From NCBI GenBank assembly GCA_934589675.1, contig CAKTOF010000005.1:62001-126000 (forward strand): 64,000 bases of DNA, read 5' to 3'. Under the pieces are notes generated by a model. The model searched no databases, was not told the DNA's origin, and saw only the letters and a program-made list of their open reading frames with translations. A program made the position numbers and the translations under genes. Origin of the DNA: an uncultured Oscillospiraceae bacterium (GTDB lineage: Bacteria; Bacillota; Clostridia; Oscillospirales; Oscillospiraceae). Of the stretch, positions 1-7,338 are shown piece after piece (positions within the stretch are counted from its first letter, which is position 1; every line of letters starts with the position of its first letter).

Positions 1-2
1 CC

Positions 3-308
3 GAGAACTCCGAGTATGCTGACGAGTTTGCGCTGCTCGAGCGCATCGAAAAGCTCGCCCCGCAGATCTACGCGGACGTCACCGGCAGCAGCAAGTCCAT
101 GTGCGCCAACGTCGACTTCTATTCCGGCATGGTCTATAAAATGCTTCACATCCCGCAGGATGTGTTCACGCCGCTGTTCGCCGTAGCGCGTGTGACCGGC
201 TGGTGCGCCCACCGCATGGAAGAGGCGCTGACCGGCGGCCGCATCATCCGCCCGGCCTACAAGGCCATCGTCCCGCTGGCCGACTATGTCCCGCTCAACG
301 AACGCTGA
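3..308 (+). CDS. gltA: Citrate synthase, C-terminal fragment
   Basis: This is the last 101 codons of a gene that begins before the window. The reading frame is open from base 3 to the TGA at 306-308. The stretch CANVDFYSG contains the catalytic aspartate of citrate synthase, and it is followed by the conserved LFAVARVTGWCAHRMEE region near the C-terminus of the family. The enzyme condenses acetyl-CoA with oxaloacetate to give citrate in the cytoplasm. In anaerobic clostridia this mainly feeds 2-oxoglutarate and glutamate synthesis. The upstream part, with the catalytic histidines, is not visible. Confidence 0.93.
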   Translation, partial: ENSEYADEFALLERIEKLAPQIYADVTGSSKSMCANVDFYSGMVYKMLHIPQDVFTPLFAVARVTGWCAHRMEEALTGGRIIRPAYKAIVPLADYVPLNER

Positions 309-338
309 GCACTACTTCACGAACGGAGCTATTCCGAC

Positions 339-2081
339 ATGAAAAAAGCCCTGAAACTCATCATCCCCATCGTGCTTGCGCTGCTGCTGTGCGGCGGCGC
401 GGCGTGGTATCTGCTGCTCTTCCGCCCGTCGCTGACAGCGGATTACTATGTGTCCCGCGCAGAAAAGGCCGTTTCGGCCGGCCGCTATGACCGCGCGGTG
501 TCCAACTACGAGTCGGCCGAGGCGCTTGACGGCGGCAACGTCGCCATCCCGCTCGCACTTGCAGAGGCATATCGCCTCGCCGGCAACTACACCAAGGCCG
601 AGTACACGCTCGTGCGCGCCATCTCCGCGTTTCCCGATGAGCTGTCGCTCTATACGACGCTCTCGCGCGTCTACGTCGAGCAGGACAAGCTGCTCGACGC
701 CGAGCAGATGCTCTCGCGCGTGGCCAACGACGACATCCGCGCGCAGCTGTCCGCCCTGCGCCCCGCCCCGCCGGAGCTCAGCCCTGAAAGCGGGTACTAC
801 AATGATTATATTGAGGTCTCCGCCGCATATTCCGGCGGCACCGTCTATCTTTCCGTCGGCGACGAGTATCCCACGCTCAAGCATCCGTACACAGGCCCCG
901 TGCAGCTCGAGCGCGGCGAGACGAGCGTCTCGGCCATTGTCGTCTCGGACGACGGGCTTGTGAGCACGCTCACAACCGGCGGCTACACCGTCGGCCGCGT
1001 GGACGAGCCAGTCGCCTTTGTCGACGCCGCGCTGGAGGACGCCGTCCGGGAAGTGCTCGGCAAGAGCGCCGGCGAGACGATCATGTCGAGCGAGCTGTGG
1101 GCCATCACGGACTTCACGCTGCCGGAGGGCGTCACGACGCTAACAGACCTGACATGGTTTGAAGCGATCGAGGCTCTGACGGGCAGCGAGCTGCACGGCA
1201 TCGACCTGACGGTGCTCGCCTCGCTTCCGACGCTCCGGTCGCTGACGCTGACGAGCTCGTCGCTCTCATCGGCGGCCATGGAGGCCATCGGCAGCCTGAC
1301 GAGTCTGACGTCGCTCGACCTTTCAAGCTGCGGCCTTTCGTCCATTTCCGCGCTCTCCGGCCTGACGAAGCTTGTGACCGTCGACCTCTCTGACAACAGC
1401 ATCGGCAACATCACGCCGCTTGAAAACATGGCGCAGCTGCAGGAGCTCGACCTGTCCGGCAACGCCGTCAAGTCGCTCGCCGTGCTCGTCGACCTGCCGG
1501 AGCTGACCGTGCTCAAGCTGACGCGCGACCCGATCAGCGACCTCTCGCCTGCCGCCGGGTGCAAAAAGCTCACATACCTTGATGTGACCGGCTGCGGCAT
1601 CACCGACCTTTCGGCCGTGTCCGCAATGACGGAGCTCAGCGAGCTCCACGCCGGCTCGAACGCCATCACCAGTCTCGCCCCGCTGTCCGGCTGCACCGCG
1701 CTGCGCGTACTCGACGTGTCGACGAACCAGATCACAGACTGTGCCGTGCTCGCCTCGCTCACAAAGCTCGAGATCGTGAAGCTCGACTACAACAGCCTCA
1801 CGTCGCTGCCCGATTTTCCGGCCGAGAGCGCGCTCTACGACCTGTCCGTCACCTACAACGCCCTGACGGATGTTGAAGGACTCGCCGCGCTCACGACGCT
1901 CAACTACCTGAACATCGACTACAACAGCGTCACGAGCCTCGACTGTCTGGCTGACAGCATCAACCTCATCGCAGTCAACGCCTTCGCCAATCCGATCGCG
2001 GACGTACAGGCGCTGCTCGACCACGGCATCATTGTAAACTACGACCCGACCTACGCCGCGTCGCAGGAGTCCGATGAATAA
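339..2081 (+). CDS. Membrane-anchored TPR and leucine-rich-repeat protein
   Basis: This 580-residue protein has an N-terminal membrane anchor (about residues 5-28, no lipobox cysteine), so most of it probably lies outside the membrane. Residues about 38-130 look like tetratricopeptide repeats. Residues about 142-216 resemble the chitobiase/beta-hexosaminidase C-terminal (CHB_HEX_C) fold, with a PELSPESGYY-type start. From about residue 240 to the end there is a long array of leucine-rich repeats of the LxxLxxLxLSxN type, as in internalin-like proteins. It has no sorting motif or catalytic site that I recognise. A protein-binding or scaffold role on the cell surface is inferred. It lies 30 bases after citrate synthase and is followed by a terminator. 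Confidence 0.85.
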   Translation: MKKALKLIIPIVLALLLCGGAAWYLLLFRPSLTADYYVSRAEKAVSAGRYDRAVSNYESAEALDGGNVAIPLALAEAYRLAGNYTKAEYTLVRAISAFPDELSLYTTLSRVYVEQDKLLDAEQMLSRVANDDIRAQLSALRPAPPELSPESGYYNDYIEVSAAYSGGTVYLSVGDEYPTLKHPYTGPVQLERGETSVSAIVVSDDGLVSTLTTGGYTVGRVDEPVAFVDAALEDAVREVLGKSAGETIMSSELWAITDFTLPEGVTTLTDLTWFEAIEALTGSELHGIDLTVLASLPTLRSLTLTSSSLSSAAMEAIGSLTSLTSLDLSSCGLSSISALSGLTKLVTVDLSDNSIGNITPLENMAQLQELDLSGNAVKSLAVLVDLPELTVLKLTRDPISDLSPAAGCKKLTYLDVTGCGITDLSAVSAMTELSELHAGSNAITSLAPLSGCTALRVLDVSTNQITDCAVLASLTKLEIVKLDYNSLTSLPDFPAESALYDLSVTYNALTDVEGLAALTTLNYLNIDYNSVTSLDCLADSINLIAVNAFANPIADVQALLDHGIIVNYDPTYAASQESDE

Positions 2082-2092
2082 CCGCTATGTCA

Positions 2093-2124
2093 AAACCGGC
2101 TGCCTTGCGCAGCCGGTTTTTTCT
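2093..2124 (+). terminator. Intrinsic terminator after the LRR gene
   Basis: A 10-bp inverted repeat (AACCGGCTGC and GCAGCCGGTT) with a short CTTGC loop is followed by a T-run. It lies 12 bases after the stop of the leucine-rich-repeat gene. Confidence 0.85.
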
Positions 2125-2153
2125 TGTCCTCTTGCGCGTCTGTATGGTATGAT
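2124..2153 (+). promoter_or_regulatory. Promoter of the Fe-S flavoprotein gene
   Basis: The -35 is TTGTCC at 2124-2129 and the -10 is TATGAT at 2148-2153, with an 18-base spacer and an extended -10 TG at 2145-2146. An inverted repeat ATGATA-GCGG-TATCAT (2149-2164) covers the -10 and the expected transcription start, so a repressor site is possible. Confidence 0.55.
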
Positions 2154-2188
2154 AGCGGTATCATTCAGATTTTGGAGGAGGAACCAAT

Positions 2189-3859
2189 ATGGCACATTGG
2201 ATCGACAGGACAAAATGTCTGTGCTGTCATAACTGTGCGCTTGAATGCCCGGTCGGTGCGATCGTTTACATGGGGACCGGATACAGCGTCCGGACATCGG
2301 TCTGCATCGACTGCGGCCTCTGCGCGCGCGTGTGCAACGTCGGCGCGGCGCAGCCGAAGTCCGGCGCAGCCGCTCCCGCGCCGCACGCGCCGCAGTCTCT
2401 GGAGGCCGACATTGTCGTGCTCGGCGCAGGCGCAGCCGGCATCGTCGCCGCGGCGCGTGCGGCGCAGCTGTCCCACGCGCGCGTGCTCGTGCTGGAGAAG
2501 GCGAAAAAGTATGGCGGCAGCGGTTGGTTTGCGGGCTTTATGGCGCCGGCCGAGCCAGGCAGATCCGCGATGCCGCCTATTTTCGAGCAGGCGCAGCAGA
2601 CGCTCCGCGAACGCGGGGTCGACCCCGGCATCATTGATCTGTCCAAAAACACGCCATATGAATTCTTCCAGTGGCTGCGCGCGCTCGACCCGCGCGTGGA
2701 CGAATACTGGGTGCGGATGCCCAGCCCGTTCGGTGCCGACACCTACGACCTGCCGGAGCGGAAGCTCTTCAACCTCAAGTGCACGGACAAGGCCATCGGC
2801 CCGGGCCGCAGCACGTCCGTTATGGAGAAGATTGTGACCGATCACTTCGCCGAGCTCGGCGTCGACATCCGCTATGAGCACGAGGCGACGGCCATCCGGC
2901 TCGACGCATCCGGCGCCGTGTGCGGCGTCGCTGCGAAAAACCCGGGCGGCACGGTCGGGATCTCCTGCCGCGCCGTCATCTGCGCGACCGGCGGCTTTGC
3001 GCACAACGACGAGATGCTGCGCAAATATGCCCCGCACTTTTTCGGTGAGCCGGGCTCCGAGCCGACGCACCGCTTCGCCGCGCCGACCAATACGGGCGAC
3101 ATCGTCGCGCTCGGACAGAGCGCGGGCGCGTACCTTGACTACGACAACTTCTTTGCCAATGTTTTCGGCCCTGTGCACCATCCGTTCGGCTTCTGCCTGT
3201 TCCAGTACGGTCTGCAGCCGGAGATCATTCAGGTGAATGCGCGCGGCGAGCGCTTTTTTGACGAGAGCAAATTTGGCGGCGGCGCGGGCGCCATCACCCA
3301 TCAGCCCGGCCGCATTGCCTGGGCCATCTTTGACAGCCGCGTCAAGTCCGAGATTGCCGAGCGGCTCTCCCATGGGCCGGATGCGGCGCTCTTCCCGGAT
3401 ATCGACGCAGAATTCACCGCGGAGGAAAAGCTCGACACCCCTGTCAAAACAGCTGACACCATCGAGCATCTTGCCGCAGAGCTCGGCATTGCGTCCGCAG
3501 CGCTGCGCGGGACGGTCGAGCGCTACAACCGCTTCTGCGCGCAGGGGCGCGACGAGGACTTCGGCAAGCGTCCCGAGACGCTGCGGCCCATCAGCGAGGG
3601 GCCGTTTTACGCCGTCTACGGGAAAGTCGCGACGGACGGCGCCTTCGGCGGCGTGCTCGTGAACGCGAACACGGAGGTCTTCCGTGCGGATCGGTCCGGC
3701 GTCATCCCCGGCCTCTATGCCGCGGGCGACAACGCCGCCGGCTGGGCCCGCCGCGCAGGCGAGGGTGAAGAGCGCCTGATGGTCTGCAACGAGTGCAACT
3801 GGGCCATCTCCTCCAGTTTTGTCGCTGGAAAAGCCGCGGCTTCGTACTGCGGCGCATAA
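2189..3859 (+). CDS. FAD-dependent oxidoreductase with N-terminal 2x[4Fe-4S] ferredoxin domain
   Basis: This 556-residue flavoprotein starts at an ATG with a strong GGAGGAGG site. Two ferredoxin-type cysteine sets come first (C10, C13, C16, C20 and C39, C42, C45, C49). A dinucleotide-binding GxGxxG (G79, G81, G84) of the fumarate reductase/succinate dehydrogenase flavoprotein family follows. A C-terminal FAD segment (GLYAAGDNAAG) closes the fold. The domain order suggests that electrons enter through the Fe-S clusters and reduce a substrate at FAD. The substrate is unknown; related proteins reduce fumarate-like enoates or act as adenylylsulfate-reductase-like enzymes. There is no signal peptide, so it is cytoplasmic. 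It appears to be a single-gene unit with its own promoter and terminator. Confidence 0.85.
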   Translation: MAHWIDRTKCLCCHNCALECPVGAIVYMGTGYSVRTSVCIDCGLCARVCNVGAAQPKSGAAAPAPHAPQSLEADIVVLGAGAAGIVAAARAAQLSHARVLVLEKAKKYGGSGWFAGFMAPAEPGRSAMPPIFEQAQQTLRERGVDPGIIDLSKNTPYEFFQWLRALDPRVDEYWVRMPSPFGADTYDLPERKLFNLKCTDKAIGPGRSTSVMEKIVTDHFAELGVDIRYEHEATAIRLDASGAVCGVAAKNPGGTVGISCRAVICATGGFAHNDEMLRKYAPHFFGEPGSEPTHRFAAPTNTGDIVALGQSAGAYLDYDNFFANVFGPVHHPFGFCLFQYGLQPEIIQVNARGERFFDESKFGGGAGAITHQPGRIAWAIFDSRVKSEIAERLSHGPDAALFPDIDAEFTAEEKLDTPVKTADTIEHLAAELGIASAALRGTVERYNRFCAQGRDEDFGKRPETLRPISEGPFYAVYGKVATDGAFGGVLVNANTEVFRADRSGVIPGLYAAGDNAAGWARRAGEGEERLMVCNECNWAISSSFVAGKAAASYCGA

Positions 3860-3895
3860 AAAGTGCCTCCGTATGCATGCATACGGAGGCACTTT
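3860..3895. terminator. Bidirectional terminator, exact 36-bp palindrome
   Basis: The 36 bases are a perfect palindrome (18-base arms, AAAGTGCC outward edge) with A-runs on one side and T-runs on the other. They lie between two convergent genes, so the site can stop transcription from both directions. Confidence 0.9.
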
Positions 3896-3906
3896 CATTT
3901 TTTTGC

Positions 3907-4404
3907 TTACAGCTCGCTTCGCTCCGGCTTTTCGCCAAGGCGCTCGAGCACCATGGAAAACACGGCGTCGCTCGCTGCGCGGCGGTTGCCGCCGCGGTCG
4001 CCATGCAGGCGCAGCTCGCGGCAGACCGTGCCCGCGTCATCGCTCAGGGCGACATAGATCAGGCCGACCGGCTTGCCGCTGCCGTCGCCGTCCGGCCCGG
4101 CCAGTCCTGTGACGCCCGCGCCGAAGTCCGTGCCCATCTTATCGCGCACGCGCTCGGCAAGCTCACGCGCGACGGCCTCGCTGACCGCGCCCTGCTCGCG
4201 GAGCATGCTCTTCGGCACACCGAGCAGGCGGTGCTTGGCAAAGTCCGAATACACGATAAGCCCGCCGGGATAGACGGCGGAGCTGCCCGCAATGTCCGTG
4301 ACGCGCTTGCCGACGAGCCCGCCGGTGCAGGACTCCGCGCATGTGAACGTCTTCCCTGCCCGCTCGAGCGATGCGACCGCGCGCGCGGCCAGATCCTCAA
4401 TCAT
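3907..4404 (-). CDS. pncC: Nicotinamide-nucleotide amidohydrolase (CinA C-terminal domain)
   Basis: The 165-residue protein matches the stand-alone CinA C-terminal family. It has the TCAESCTGG motif (residues 21-29), the GLAGPDGDG loop and the HGDRGGNR segment. Members of the family deamidate nicotinamide mononucleotide to nicotinate mononucleotide in pyridine nucleotide recycling. The N-terminal MoeA-like half of full CinA is absent, which is common. Its ATG overlaps the last codons of thiI by 8 bases (ATGATTGA), so the two are translationally coupled. Confidence 0.9.
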   Translation of the reverse strand: MIEDLAARAVASLERAGKTFTCAESCTGGLVGKRVTDIAGSSAVYPGGLIVYSDFAKHRLLGVPKSMLREQGAVSEAVARELAERVRDKMGTDFGAGVTGLAGPDGDGSGKPVGLIYVALSDDAGTVCRELRLHGDRGGNRRAASDAVFSMVLERLGEKPERSEL

Positions 4405-5575
4405 AGTAGCGCACCGTCACCTTTTCGGTGTTCTCAATAGCGCGCGCGATGAGACCCTCCATGTCGAGCCTGCTCTCGGCCTCCTCGACGGCGGCAAGGT
4501 GCGGCTTCGTCTTCGGGTGCTTCGGCGTAAAGACGGTGCAGCAGTCCTCGTAGGGCAGAATAGACGTCTCGAGCGTGCCGATTCTGCGGGCGATCGTGAC
4601 GATCTCCTCCTTGTCCATGCCGATGAGCGGGCGGAACACCGGCATGGTGCACACAGCGTTCGTCACGGCCATCGCCTGCATGGTCTGGCTGGCGACCTGA
4701 CCGAGGCTCTCGCCCGTGACAAGCGAGATGCAGCCATGCTCGCCCGCCACTCGCTCGGCGATGCGCATCATGAACCGGCGCATGATGATCGTGAAGTACT
4801 CCTCGGGGCAGTTGTCGCGGATGGCCTCCTGCACCTCGGTAAAGCCGACGACATTTACGGTCATGCGCCCGCAGTATTTTGTCATCAAGCGCGCAAGCTC
4901 AAGGACTTTTTCCTTTGCGCGCTCGGACGTGTACGGATACGAGAAAAAGTGGACGCACTCGAGCTCCACGCCGCGCTTGGCCATCATATAGCCCGCGACG
5001 GGCGAGTCGATGCCGCCGGAGAGCAGCACGGCCGCGCGCCCGGCCGTCCCGGTCGGAAGGCCGCCCGCGCCCGGCTCGGCCGGGCCGTGGACATAGGCCG
5101 CCTTCTCGCGCACCTCGACATAGACGGTGTACTCCGGACGGTGCACGTCGACGCGCACATTCGGGAACTCCTCGGCCAGCCGGCCGCCGACCTCCTGCGA
5201 GATCTGGATGGAGTTATACGGAAAGCGCTTGTCCGAGCGCTTCGACTCGACCTTAAAGCTGCGCGCGAGCGACAGCTCCGGCCCGAGGTAGTCGCGCGCA
5301 AGCGCATAGATGGCGTCCAGCGACTTCTCCGCCGCGCGGCAGCGGCAGCAGGACACGACGCCGAAAATGCTCCGGCAGATCTCCCACGCCGCGTCGAGAT
5401 CGCATGCGTCGTCCTTCGGCTCGACATAGACGGTCGACTGCACAGTGCGCACGGAGAATTCGCCGCACGAGCGCAGGCGGCGGCGGAGATTGGACTGCAG
5501 CTGCTGCTCAAACGAGCGGCGGTTGAGGCCCTTGAGGACGATCTCCCCGAGCTTGAGCAGAAAAAGTTCGTTCAT
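4397..5575 (-). CDS. thiI: tRNA 4-thiouridine synthase ThiI
   Basis: The 392-residue protein has an N-terminal ferredoxin-like/THUMP region (about residues 1-170, start MNELFLLKLGEIVLKG) and a PP-loop ATPase motif LLSGGIDSP near residue 182. ThiI adenylates U8 of tRNA and inserts sulfur to give 4-thiouridine. It can also supply sulfur for thiazole synthesis. The C-terminal rhodanese domain of the Escherichia coli enzyme is missing, as is usual in Firmicutes, where a dedicated cysteine desulfurase donates the sulfur. It is followed by pncC with overlap and preceded by the ComM-like gene. Confidence 0.94.
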   Translation of the reverse strand: MNELFLLKLGEIVLKGLNRRSFEQQLQSNLRRRLRSCGEFSVRTVQSTVYVEPKDDACDLDAAWEICRSIFGVVSCCRCRAAEKSLDAIYALARDYLGPELSLARSFKVESKRSDKRFPYNSIQISQEVGGRLAEEFPNVRVDVHRPEYTVYVEVREKAAYVHGPAEPGAGGLPTGTAGRAAVLLSGGIDSPVAGYMMAKRGVELECVHFFSYPYTSERAKEKVLELARLMTKYCGRMTVNVVGFTEVQEAIRDNCPEEYFTIIMRRFMMRIAERVAGEHGCISLVTGESLGQVASQTMQAMAVTNAVCTMPVFRPLIGMDKEEIVTIARRIGTLETSILPYEDCCTVFTPKHPKTKPHLAAVEEAESRLDMEGLIARAIENTEKVTVRYYD

Positions 5576-5593
5576 TTGATGTATCCCACTTTC

Positions 5594-7114
5594 TTAATTA
5601 CTTCCAAGTTTGCTGGAGCGGAACTGGATGGCCTCCGCGATGTGCTGCGGGGCAATTTTCTCCGCGCCGTCCAGGTCAGCGATGGTGCGCGCGACCTTCA
5701 AAACGCGGTCAAAGCTGCGCGCGGTCATGTGCAGCCGGTCAAACGCCGCTTTCATCAGCGCGGAGCCCGCGTCGTCCAGCGCGCAGAAATCGCGCACCTC
5801 GGCCGGCCCCATGGCGGCGTTGTGCTGCGCCGCCCGCCCGGCGTAGCGCGCCTGCTGGACACGGCGGGCGCGGTTTACCCGCTCGCGGATGGCCGACGAC
5901 GGCTCTGCCGCGGCGCGGGCCTTCAATTCGTCAAACTCCACGGCCGGGACCTCGACGATGATGTCGATGCGGTCAAGCAGCGGGCCGGAAATGCGGCCGA
6001 GATACTGATCGACCGCCGCCTGCGAGCAGCGGCAGCGCCCCGACGGGTGGCCGTACCAGCCGCATTTGCACGGGTTCATGGCGCACACGAGCATAAAGCT
6101 CGACGGATACGTCACGCTCGCGCTCACGCGCGAGATGGTCACGACGCCGTCCTCAAGCGGCTGGCGCAGCACCTCGAGCGTGTCCTTTCGGAACTCCGGC
6201 AGCTCGTCTAAAAACAGGACGCCGTTGTGCGCAAGTGAGATCTCGCCCGGCTTCGGCGGCGAGCCGCCTCCGGCAAGGCCGGCTGAGGAGATCGTATGGT
6301 GCGGGCTGCGGAACGGCCGCTCCGTCACGAGCGGCTCGTTCGGCGGCAGAAGGCCCATGATGGAGTAGAGCTTCGTGACCTCCAGCGACTCTGCGCGCGT
6401 CATGTCCGGCAGGATGGACGGGATGCGGCGCGAGAGCATGCTCTTGCCCGAGCCGGGCGGGCCGATGAGCAGGATGTTGTGCCCGCCGGCCGCGGCGATC
6501 TCCAGCGCGCGCTTGGCGTTCTCCTGCCCGAGCACGTCGGAAAAGTCCAGCCCTGTCCGCACCCGCTCGGCAGGCTGCCACGGCTCCTGCGGCGAAATGG
6601 GCTCCGAGCCGTCCAGATGCGAGACGAGTGCCCGCACCGTCCGCACGGGGTAGACGGTCAGCCCGTCGGCCAGCGTGGCCTCCGGCGCGTTATCCGCCGG
6701 GACATAGAGCGCGTCGAAGCCCGCCTCGCGCGCGGCGAGCGCCATGGGCAGCACGCCGGACACCGGCCGCAGGCACCCGTCCAGACTCAGCTCGCCGAGA
6801 AATGCGCTCTTCTCCCCTTTCGGCAGCCTTACGTCGCCGGATGCCGAGAGTATGCCGAGCAGAATGGGCAGATCATACAGCGTGCCGGACTTTTTCGTGC
6901 CGGCCGGCGCGAGATTGAGCGTGATCCGGCTGACCGGGAACTTGAAGCCGCAGTTTTTCACGGCGGAGCGCACGCGCTCGCGCGCCTCGCGCACGGCCGT
7001 ATCCGGAAGGCCGACAAGGTCAAACGCGGGCAGACCGTTTGTGATGTTGCACTCGACCGAAACGACATAGCCCTCAATGCCCGTCAGGCCAAGTGAGGCG
7101 ACGTTGCTGTACAA
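5594..7114 (-). CDS. comM: YifB/ComM family AAA ATPase (Mg-chelatase-like)
   Basis: This protein of about 506 residues has an N-terminal Lon-protease-like fold (LYSNVASLGLTGIEGYVVSVE start), a central Walker A GPPGSGKS (near residue 220), a Walker B GVLFLDELPEF, and a C-terminal Mg-chelatase subunit domain. In naturally competent bacteria ComM is a hexameric helicase that promotes branch migration during transformation. In other bacteria its role is less clear. I prefer the TTG at 7114 because GGTGG lies 8 bases upstream. A GTG at 7126 would add four residues but has no good ribosome binding site. Confidence 0.9.
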   Translation of the reverse strand: MYSNVASLGLTGIEGYVVSVECNITNGLPAFDLVGLPDTAVREARERVRSAVKNCGFKFPVSRITLNLAPAGTKKSGTLYDLPILLGILSASGDVRLPKGEKSAFLGELSLDGCLRPVSGVLPMALAAREAGFDALYVPADNAPEATLADGLTVYPVRTVRALVSHLDGSEPISPQEPWQPAERVRTGLDFSDVLGQENAKRALEIAAAGGHNILLIGPPGSGKSMLSRRIPSILPDMTRAESLEVTKLYSIMGLLPPNEPLVTERPFRSPHHTISSAGLAGGGSPPKPGEISLAHNGVLFLDELPEFRKDTLEVLRQPLEDGVVTISRVSASVTYPSSFMLVCAMNPCKCGWYGHPSGRCRCSQAAVDQYLGRISGPLLDRIDIIVEVPAVEFDELKARAAAEPSSAIRERVNRARRVQQARYAGRAAQHNAAMGPAEVRDFCALDDAGSALMKAAFDRLHMTARSFDRVLKVARTIADLDGAEKIAPQHIAEAIQFRSSKLGSN

Positions 7115-7297
7115 GCGGCATCCCACCTTTCGTTACTTTCGGACATTATAGCGCATCGACGCGCAAAAAACAATTGTTTCCGATTTCATGTCCGCTTTTG
7201 TACGCTAGCGAAGCATATTTGTAGTCCATGTGCAAAAACATTTGTCGTTTGGAAGTGCTTTGTATTCATTTCAAGGATTTCTTTTTCCCCACCGGCG

Positions 7298-7306
7298 TGT
7301 TATAAT
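7298..7306 (+). promoter_or_regulatory. Extended -10 promoter of PFOR
   Basis: A perfect TATAAT (7301-7306) is preceded by the extended -10 TG at 7298-7299. No good -35 lies 17 bases upstream (TTTCTT at 7278-7283). The site is 33 bases before the start codon. Confidence 0.65.
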
Positions 7307-7338
7307 TGTACCACTTCTGATAAAATGGAGGTTAGAAC

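Noticed and set aside
2165..3898. A 577-codon open frame antisense to the flavoprotein gene
   Set aside because: The frame mirrors the high-G+C codon pattern of the sense gene. It lacks a ribosome site and its product resembles no protein.
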